Assembly (NCBI GenBank): GCA_016788805.1
Contig: JAEUSE010000023.1
Coordinates: 1-8,845, forward strand
DNA length: 8,845 nt
Direction: 5' to 3'
Source: Candidatus Doudnabacteria bacterium
Lineage (GTDB): Bacteria > Patescibacteriota > Doudnabacteria > UBA920
Part shown: one piece after another, positions 4,862 to 8,845 of the stretch
How positions within the stretch are numbered: position 1 is the stretch's first letter
Layout of the letters: each line of letters begins with the position of its first letter
Program-made: the position numbers and the translations under genes
Notes under the pieces: model-generated
What the model was told of the DNA's origin: nothing
The model's input: the letters and a program-made list of their open reading frames with translations, nothing else
Database searches by the model: none

Positions 4862-5827
4862 ATGCTGTATCTCTATTACGGAACCAACGACTACGCGCGA
4901 GAGGAGCACATTCGCGCCCTGGTAAAAAAAACCGGTCTCGTGCGGGTGGATTTTAGCGCGTCCAATCCGCCCACGGGTGTAGATGTGTTATTAGCTCAAG
5001 ATTTGTTTTCCGGCGGGCAGGTGCTGGTGTTAGAGCAATTGGCGGCCGATTATTTAGTCGCAGAGATGGTAGACAGGTTTGCGCAGAGCGCGAATCATAT
5101 TATATTCACGGAGTCGGCCTTGGACAAGCGGTTAAAAACTACCAAAGAGTTGTTGGCTAATCCTCATGTTATTGCTAAGGAATTTTCAGTCCCCGCCGCG
5201 GAGCAATTACCCGAGTGGTTGGTGCAGCGCGCGCAATCCCTGGGCGGCACCCTTCATATCTCGGAAGCTCAGTTGTTGCTACAGCGACTCGGTCTGACGG
5301 CTGAGTTTGCCGGTCCGGTGGGACAGGTTAAGGAGGCGTCCTTGGGACGCCTCAGCCAAGAGTTGCATAAGCTACTTATGTACAGTAACGGTGATCCGGT
5401 CACCCGTGCGGCGGTGGAGCAGCTGGTGCCGGAGGAGCAGGTTGTGGTTGGTTTGGCGGTGTCTGACGCGTTGGCTCGTAAGGATCGGAAGCAGGTGTAT
5501 CAGACTGTGGCGCGGTATTACTCACAAGCAGAAGGGGGGGATGAGACCACCCGTACCTTGCAATTAGTTGGGTTGTTAGCCGAACAATTTAGGAGTCTGT
5601 TGCTCTTGCAGGATGCTTTGCGTCGCCGGATGACCGAAGGAGAAATTGTGACTTTAACGGGCTGGAAACCGGGTCGGATTTTCGTGTTAAAAAAACATGT
5701 GCATGGGTTTCGGCCTGAGGTGTTGCAGAGCATTTTGTCAAAATTGGAAAGTCTGGACCTTGAGTTAAAGACCACAAATACTCCGGCGCGAGCTGTATTG
5801 GAGTTGGTGCTTGCCCAGGCGATATAA
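4862..5827 (+). CDS. holA: DNA polymerase III subunit delta (clamp-loader subunit)
   Basis: The delta subunit opens the sliding clamp as part of the DNA polymerase III clamp loader. The 321-aa length matches the family (about 320-345). The N-terminus MLYLYYGTNDYAREEHI is the typical HolA opening ('iyliyG.e.yl..e'). The region near DVLLAQDLFSGGQVLVLE corresponds to the family's 'f....lv.v.' strand. IIFTESALDKRLKTTKEL matches the 'D.R.k..k.l' region, and EFSVPAAEQLPEWLVQRAQ matches 'l....w......'. LGRLSQELHKLLMYSNGD matches 'l..El.Kl..y'. The C-terminal collar-like helices include LVGLLAEQFRSLLLLQ and end in LELVLAQAI. An in-frame TTG at 4838 exists upstream, but ATG 4862 fits the family start and the -10 box. 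There are no Walker motifs, as expected for delta. Confidence 0.9.
   Translation: MLYLYYGTNDYAREEHIRALVKKTGLVRVDFSASNPPTGVDVLLAQDLFSGGQVLVLEQLAADYLVAEMVDRFAQSANHIIFTESALDKRLKTTKELLANPHVIAKEFSVPAAEQLPEWLVQRAQSLGGTLHISEAQLLLQRLGLTAEFAGPVGQVKEASLGRLSQELHKLLMYSNGDPVTRAAVEQLVPEEQVVVGLAVSDALARKDRKQVYQTVARYYSQAEGGDETTRTLQLVGLLAEQFRSLLLLQDALRRRMTEGEIVTLTGWKPGRIFVLKKHVHGFRPEVLQSILSKLESLDLELKTTNTPARAVLELVLAQAI
5333..5353. repeat. Perfect inverted repeat inside holA
   Basis: GAGGCGTCC, the 3-base loop ttg, then GGACGCCTC form a perfect 9-bp GC-rich hairpin within coding sequence (around EASLGRLS). There is no T-run, so it is not a terminator. It may be a chance hairpin or a small dispersed palindrome. 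Confidence 0.5.
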
Positions 5828-5847
5828 GATGAACTGTGAATTCTATA

Positions 5848-5856
5848 TGGTACAAT
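5848..5856 (+). promoter_or_regulatory. Extended -10 promoter of the exported helical protein gene
   Basis: TGG-TACAAT is an extended -10. Transcription would begin near 5863 and give a leader of about 45 bases before the ATG at 5908. No good -35 is seen. Confidence 0.5.
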
Positions 5857-5877
5857 ATAGGTACTAAGTAATTAGCT

Positions 5878-5897
5878 GCCAACCCGGTGCGGTTGGC
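5878..5897 (+). promoter_or_regulatory. Stem-loop in the 5' leader
   Basis: GCCAACC, the loop cggtgc, then GGTTGGC form a perfect 7-bp stem with a 6-base loop. It ends 10 bases before the ATG at 5908. No T-run follows, so it is more likely a translational or mRNA-stability element than a terminator. No Shine-Dalgarno site is seen between it and the start. Confidence 0.5.
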
Positions 5898-5907
5898 TCA
5901 GAAATCA

Positions 5908-6933
5908 ATGACAAAAATAAACAAGTTAGCTGTTGGTTGTATGGTGGCGGTAGTGGCCTTTGCAGGCATTGCCCAATTTGCTCGCGCAGAAGATGCTCCC
6001 GGTGGCGGTTCCGCTGCTTCCACAGAGACTCAAGCGCAAACACGGGCGTTGCGTGAGCAGCGGATTAAGCAACTCGACAAGTGTCGAGCAGAAAGTAAAG
6101 CCGCTCGCGAAGCATTTTCGACAGCGGTCAAACTGAACGAGAAAACCTACAACGAGTCCGTGAAAATGGCTCGAACTACTTTGAATGCGGACATAAAAAC
6201 CGCCGCCGCTTTGCCGAAGGAGCAACAAGCCGCGGCAATGAAATCAGCCAGGGAAAAGTTTCAGGCAAGCGTGAAAGCGGCCAAGGCGGCTAAGCAAAAA
6301 GCGAACGCCGAGGCCTTAAAGATTAAAGACGCCGCTATTCAGGCCGCTCACAAGCCATGTGTAGTGAGTCAGATACATGTGCCAGGGTATCCGAGTGTGT
6401 TGGGGGACTTTACCGGTAAGTTTCAAAAACCGGCCGGAGGGGCAGGTGCATCTTTACCGGATGCTTTTGTGAAGCGACTTGAGCAGCGAGAAGCCGCCGA
6501 GGGGCAAGACCACAAGAATGAACAAGCCCGTTTGGACCGCAAAGCTCAAATTGATGCGCGTAAGCAACAGCAGCAGGCAAATAGAGAGAAAAAAACTAGC
6601 GCAGCCCAAGCTTTGAAAGAATGTAAAAAAACTGCGGAAGGTACTTTTAAAACTGCCAATAAAGCCGCGCAAGCTGCGTATGAAACAGCTTTAAAAACGG
6701 CACGGGAAACGCTTAAGACAGAGTTAACCGCTGCCGGAGAAGATGCTACCGCTAAGCAGGCTGCCCAAGACAAGTTTGCGGCTGCTCGTAAAACGGCGTT
6801 AGAGACTCGCAAAACCGCTCTAAAAGCCGCGCTTGATGCAAAGAAAGCGGCGCTCAAAGTTTGCCAGGATACTGCTAAGGCAGCCACCGCGACAGGCACA
6901 ACCACCACCGGCACTGCCAACACCGCTCAGTAA
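5908..6933 (+). CDS. Exported Ala/Lys-rich helical protein with two Cys-bracketed repeats
   Basis: I do not recognise a named family. The 341-aa product starts with a classical signal peptide: MTKINK, a hydrophobic core to about residue 22, and a likely cut after ARA at 25-27. The rest is strongly helical and rich in Ala and Lys. Two homologous segments can be aligned. The first runs from Cys59 to Cys151 and contains Y81NESVKMARTTL. The second runs from Cys239 to Cys319 and contains Y258ETALKTARETL. Each is a long helical hairpin with a Cys at both ends, suggesting a disulfide or base-to-tip clamp. A Pro/Gly-containing linker at about 152-185 (VPGYPSVLGDF...) joins them, and the tail is Thr/Gly-rich (from about 326). 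ATG 5908 is chosen because in-frame GTG 5887 falls inside the leader hairpin and would spoil the signal peptide. It could be a surface stalk, a DNA- or polyanion-binding envelope protein, or a structural protein. The gene is monocistronic, with its own promoter and terminator. Confidence 0.8.
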   Translation: MTKINKLAVGCMVAVVAFAGIAQFARAEDAPGGGSAASTETQAQTRALREQRIKQLDKCRAESKAAREAFSTAVKLNEKTYNESVKMARTTLNADIKTAAALPKEQQAAAMKSAREKFQASVKAAKAAKQKANAEALKIKDAAIQAAHKPCVVSQIHVPGYPSVLGDFTGKFQKPAGGAGASLPDAFVKRLEQREAAEGQDHKNEQARLDRKAQIDARKQQQQANREKKTSAAQALKECKKTAEGTFKTANKAAQAAYETALKTARETLKTELTAAGEDATAKQAAQDKFAAARKTALETRKTALKAALDAKKAALKVCQDTAKAATATGTTTTGTANTAQ

Positions 6934-6946
6934 TCTAGCAAATGGT

Positions 6947-6974
6947 AAAAGCGGCCCGCCATGGGTCGCTTTTT
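6947..6974 (+). terminator. Intrinsic terminator of the exported protein gene
   Basis: A stem of AAAAGCGGCCC against GGGTCGCTTTT has a 5-base loop (gccat), one G-T pair and a T-run at the 3' end. It begins 13 bases after the stop codon. Confidence 0.85.
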
Positions 6975-6980
6975 ACATAC

Positions 6981-7009
6981 TTGCGTTTATGTAAGTTTTA
7001 TAGTATAAT
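6981..7009 (+). promoter_or_regulatory. Strong promoter upstream of the GNAT leader
   Basis: -35 TTGCGT (6981-6986), a 17-base spacer and a perfect -10 TATAAT (7004-7009). The start would be about 7016, which leaves a leader of roughly 220 bases before the GNAT start codon. It is the best consensus promoter in the window. Confidence 0.75.
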
Positions 7010-7029
7010 ACATCATATTATTTAAATAT

Positions 7030-7128
7030 ATGGATAAATTCTATATTTCCAAGCATAATGTGTGTTTTTCCACTGCCCAGAACAAAGTTCGGGTGGTTAT
7101 TTTGCTTGGGCATTTGTTTAGGATTTAA
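7030..7128 (+). CDS. Possible 32-aa leader peptide
   Basis: An ATG 14 bases after the predicted transcription start opens a 32-codon frame (MDKFYISKHNV...LLGHLFRI) ending in TAA, before the terminator at 7155-7184. Its codons span the competing stems, the arrangement used by translation-dependent attenuators. It lacks a Shine-Dalgarno site and has no obvious run of one amino acid. It could be a chance ORF. Confidence 0.25.
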   Translation: MDKFYISKHNVCFSTAQNKVRVVILLGHLFRI

Positions 7129-7154
7129 AAATTTTTAATTCCCCAATAAAGAGT

Positions 7155-7184
7155 TGCCTTGGCAAGATGGCCAAGGCATTTTTG
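7155..7184 (+). terminator. Intrinsic terminator in the GNAT leader
   Basis: TGCCTTGGC, the loop aagat(g), then GCCAAGGCA form a 9-bp stem followed by TTTTTG. It lies downstream of a strong promoter and upstream of the GNAT Shine-Dalgarno site. Either it ends a small RNA or it must be read through for the GNAT gene to be expressed. The ATG at 7167 lies in its loop and is not a credible start. Confidence 0.85.
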
Positions 7185-7222
7185 TTTGCTTTGCGTTGTC
7201 TTGATACAAAAAATTTAATATT

Positions 7223-7227
7223 GGAGG
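7223..7227 (+). promoter_or_regulatory. Strong Shine-Dalgarno site of the GNAT gene
   Basis: GGAGG lies 8 bases before ATG 7236 and fixes that start. Most other genes here lack such a site. Confidence 0.85.
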
Positions 7228-7235
7228 AAAAGACT

Positions 7236-7835
7236 ATGTTAGCATCGGATGCAGTAAATCAGGTTGGGTTCCCTTTGGGCCACAAGGTTTGTCTACGCTT
7301 GTTCGAAATGAGCGACGCCGAAACTTTGTGTAAGTGGATGAACGATCCTCGGGTTACTCAATTTATTAAACGCAACCCGCCATTGAGTCTGGCCGAAGAA
7401 CGGGAGTGGTTGGAGAACTTGCCAAAGCGTCAGAATCATAAAGTCTTTGGGATAGAGACTTTGGAGGATAAACGTTTGATTGGCAGTATTGGCTTACACG
7501 ACATAAGCCAACATAGTGGCACCGCCACGACCGGCACGGTAATTGGCGAACCTGAGTATTGGGGAGGCGGATACGGCACAGACGCAAAAATGGTCTTGCT
7601 CGATTATGCTTTTAACGTACTCAACTTGAGAAAGATTCGTTCCCGGGTTTACAACTTCAATGGGCGCAGCCTCGCATACGCGGCCAAGTGTGGGTATGTG
7701 GAAGAGGGGAGGCTCATTCAAGACTATTGGAAGAACGGAGGCTACGTGGACACGGTCTTGCTTGCCGTATTCCGCGACAAATGGTTGCCGCTTTGGGAAC
7801 AGTATCGAAACGCCAAGTTCGAAAACGCGAAGTAG
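7236..7835 (+). CDS. GNAT N-acetyltransferase, RimJ/RimL type
   Basis: This 199-aa enzyme would move acetyl from acetyl-CoA to an amine. It shows the RimJ/RimL-like (Acetyltransf_3) pattern: an N-terminal strand with VCLRLFEMSDAETLCKWMND (residues 18-37) and LIGSIGLHDI (81-90). The acetyl-CoA pyrophosphate loop is in YWGGGYGTDA (108-117), followed by a helix ending ALNLRKI-like at about 127-135. The C-terminal motif has N140, N142 and RSLAYAAKCGYVEEGRL (144-160), where the family has 'N..S...lek.GF..eG'. The substrate could be a ribosomal protein N-terminus, a polyamine or an antibiotic and cannot be fixed. The start at 7236 is set by the GGAGG site; the upstream in-frame ATG is inside a terminator loop. 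It has its own strong promoter and a leader with a terminator, so regulated read-through is possible. It ends in TAG before a bidirectional terminator. Confidence 0.87.
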   Translation: MLASDAVNQVGFPLGHKVCLRLFEMSDAETLCKWMNDPRVTQFIKRNPPLSLAEEREWLENLPKRQNHKVFGIETLEDKRLIGSIGLHDISQHSGTATTGTVIGEPEYWGGGYGTDAKMVLLDYAFNVLNLRKIRSRVYNFNGRSLAYAAKCGYVEEGRLIQDYWKNGGYVDTVLLAVFRDKWLPLWEQYRNAKFENAK

Positions 7836-7894
7836 TATGCCAAGCGTATAAGACAAAACGATTAATTGATAAAATATGTCAATCAATGAAACTT

Positions 7895-7925
7895 AAAAGC
7901 CCACCGTTACGACGGCGGGCTTTTT
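7895..7925. terminator. Bidirectional terminator between GNAT and typA
   Basis: AAAAGCCC-a-CCG, loop ttacga, CGG-c-GGGC followed by TTTTT: a 7-bp GC-rich stem with one mismatch, plus A/T arms. T-runs in both directions serve the converging GNAT (+) and typA (-) genes. Confidence 0.85.
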
Positions 7926-7936
7926 GTAAAGGTGAG

Positions 7937-8719
7937 TTATCGAGATGCGCGTTTTCTATCGCCTGCATTCAAGATTCGTTTTCTAATTCTTATGGATTTT
8001 GGGGTAACCTCTACCAATTCGTCCGGGCCGATGTACTCCATGGCAAAGTCCAGTTCGACCGGGCGGGGCGGGACGAGAATAATGGCGTCATCCGCACCGC
8101 TGCTTCGCATGTTGGTGAGTTTTTTGGTCTTACAGACGTTTAGTTCAATGTCGTTGTCCAAAGCGTTTTGTCCGACCACCATACCTTCGTATACCTCTAC
8201 GGCCGGGCCGATAAACATAACCCCACGTTCCTGGGCGTTGTTAAGACCATAAGCGTTGGAGATACCTGGTTCGGAAGCGATGAGGGACCCATGGTCATTA
8301 GTGTGAGAGTCTATGTCGTGGACAGGTTTGTAGCTGTCAAATAGGTTGTTGATAACGGCCGTGCCGCGGGTGCGGGTCAACAATAGGTTTTTAAGGCCGA
8401 TTAAGCCGCGGGTGGGCATATTGTACTCGAGGTGTACGTCGCCGTTCGGGGCGGTGTCCATGGACAGCATGGTGCCGGCCCGTTTGCCGATCTCCTCAAT
8501 AATAGTTCCTTGGTACTCGCTTGGGACATCCACTGTAACCATTTCGTACGGTTCCATTTTAACTCCGTTTTCTTCGTGAAAAATAACCTGGGGTTGCGAA
8601 ACCTGAAGTTCAAAACCTTCGCGTCGCATGGTTTCTATGAGCACGGCTAAGTGCAATTCTCCTCGTCCGGAGACTAGAAACGTGTCGCCTTGGTCGTTAT
8701 CTTCCACAATGAGCGCCAC
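7937..8719 (-). CDS. typA: TypA/BipA ribosome-binding GTPase, C-terminal part after an in-frame amber codon
   Basis: TypA/BipA is an EF-G-like GTPase that binds the ribosome and helps 50S assembly and stress or cold adaptation. This stretch holds the rest of domain III, domain V and the TypA-specific C-terminal domain. Diagnostic segments are VSGRGELHLAVLIETMRREG (about residues 16-36), the tract around MPTRGLIGLKNLLLTRTRG (about 125-143), and FIGPAVEVYEGMVVGQNA. The end, MEYIGPDELVEVTPKSIRIR, is a TypA hallmark. The reading frame continues upstream to the window edge with clear TypA sequence, broken only by a TAG at 8738-8740. The GTG at 8719 is just the first possible start after that stop and has no good ribosome site. 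Either the gene is a broken pseudogene, the TAG is read through, or the base is an error. The C-terminus is intact and ends in TAA. Confidence 0.9.
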   Translation of the reverse strand: MALIVEDNDQGDTFLVSGRGELHLAVLIETMRREGFELQVSQPQVIFHEENGVKMEPYEMVTVDVPSEYQGTIIEEIGKRAGTMLSMDTAPNGDVHLEYNMPTRGLIGLKNLLLTRTRGTAVINNLFDSYKPVHDIDSHTNDHGSLIASEPGISNAYGLNNAQERGVMFIGPAVEVYEGMVVGQNALDNDIELNVCKTKKLTNMRSSGADDAIILVPPRPVELDFAMEYIGPDELVEVTPKSIRIRKRILNAGDRKRASR

Positions 8720-8737
8720 ATTGGTTTCTAACTCTTT

Positions 8738-8845
8738 CTACAAACGGTCGCGAATATTACGGGACGTAACCAGTTTGCCTTCCTTGCCGGCGAACGGCGA
8801 GCTGTTTACGCCGAAAGTCATTTTGACGGTAGGTGGCTCTACATG
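8738..8845 (-). pseudogene. typA: TypA/BipA, upstream part ending at the in-frame TAG (partial)
   Basis: From the right edge the minus strand reads 35 residues of domain III: PPTVKMTFGVNSSPFAGKEG, then KLVTSRNIRDRL, then TAG. It continues in the same frame with KELETNVALIVED. This is uninterrupted TypA similarity on both sides of the stop. In relatives this position is a variable residue in the helix of domain III (for example Asn in E. coli, 'DRLNKEL'). The GTPase and beta-barrel domains lie outside the window. TAG can arise from TAT, TAC, AAG, CAG or GAG by a single change. Confidence 0.85.

Larger units (their letters stand above)
7016..7184 (+). ncRNA. Candidate structured leader or small RNA with its own terminator
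   Basis: The span from the predicted start to the terminator T-run is about 170 bases and sits between a strong promoter and an intrinsic terminator. Several stems can be drawn. CCAAGCA (7049-7055) pairs with TGCTTGG (7103-7109). It encloses the hairpin CCC-a-GAAC/GTTC-GGG (7076-7093, loop AAA). An alternative TGCCCA (7074-7079) with TGGGCA (7107-7112) excludes both. CCAAGCA can also pair, with one bulged base, with the 5' arm of the terminator (7155-7162). It could be an attenuator or riboswitch controlling the GNAT gene, or a separate small RNA. No known RNA family was recognised. Confidence 0.4.

Noticed and set aside
5887..5907. GTG start for the exported protein
   Set aside because: It sits inside a hairpin and adds residues before a normal signal peptide. 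ATG 5908 gives a standard signal sequence.
6546..6923. Long antisense ORF across the exported protein gene
   Set aside because: It is a shadow of Ala/Lys-rich coding sequence (Ala codons read back as Val/Ala/Ser) with no promoter, ribosome site or family match.
7167..7235. Upstream in-frame ATG for the GNAT gene
   Set aside because: It lies in the loop of an intrinsic terminator. ATG 7236 has a GGAGG site at the right distance and fits the family start.
7494..7886. Antisense ORF of 130 codons over the GNAT gene
   Set aside because: The opposite strand holds a clear GNAT protein. The antisense frame crosses its strong coding signal and shows no recognisable domain.
8738..8740. General reassignment of TAG to an amino acid
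   Set aside because: pilO, the GIY-YIG gene, the nucleotidyltransferase and the GNAT gene all end in TAG at the expected family length.

Overview
The window looks like part of a streamlined bacterial genome, most likely a Patescibacteria/CPR lineage. This is inferred from gene content and layout. The genes are small and close-packed, and the type IV pilus alignment genes run pilM-pilN-pilO plus a small membrane protein. Two genes have an extended -10 box placed so that the mRNA would begin at the AUG, and most genes lack a Shine-Dalgarno site. A small GIY-YIG nuclease is also present. No gene here proves the phylum. The standard bacterial code fits: 8 ORFs end in TAA, 4 in TAG and none in TGA, with no in-frame TGA in the real genes.

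Layout. 1-378 (+) is the C-terminal end of a family 4-like glycosyltransferase. 435-2947 (+) is a tight pilM-pilN-pilO-orf107 operon, ended at 2973-2998 by a terminator that can work in both directions. 3001-3494 (-) is an unusual tRNA-Lys locus. One apparently intact tRNA-Lys(CUU) and a GIY-YIG nuclease gene lie between two broken tRNA-Lys copies. Both broken copies carry the same perfect palindrome in place of the 5' side of the anticodon arm, and they share a 44-bp direct repeat. 3632-4781 (-) carries tRNA-Arg(UCG), a VOC/glyoxalase-fold protein and a sugar-phosphate nucleotidyltransferase. 4862-5827 (+) is holA (DNA polymerase III delta). 5908-6933 (+) is an exported Ala/Lys-rich helical protein with two cysteine-bracketed repeats. 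7004-7835 (+) is a GNAT acetyltransferase behind a strong promoter and a 220-nt leader with a short ORF, competing stems and an intrinsic terminator. 7937-8845 (-) is the C-terminal half of TypA/BipA, interrupted by an in-frame TAG.

How the parts fit. PilM, PilN and PilO would form the inner-membrane alignment platform of a type IV pilus, and the 107-aa protein sits where pilP is usually found. The glycosyltransferase and nucleotidyltransferase suggest surface glycan synthesis, and the exported protein adds to the envelope theme. HolA and TypA are housekeeping functions. The most unusual part is 3001-3494: taken together the two broken tRNA copies form one palindrome-bearing tRNA-Lys split by a roughly 400-bp insert carrying a nuclease gene and a replacement tRNA-Lys. 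That is the outline expected of a very small mobile cassette or a nuclease-driven duplication. The TypA amber codon and the GNAT leader are the next most interesting points.
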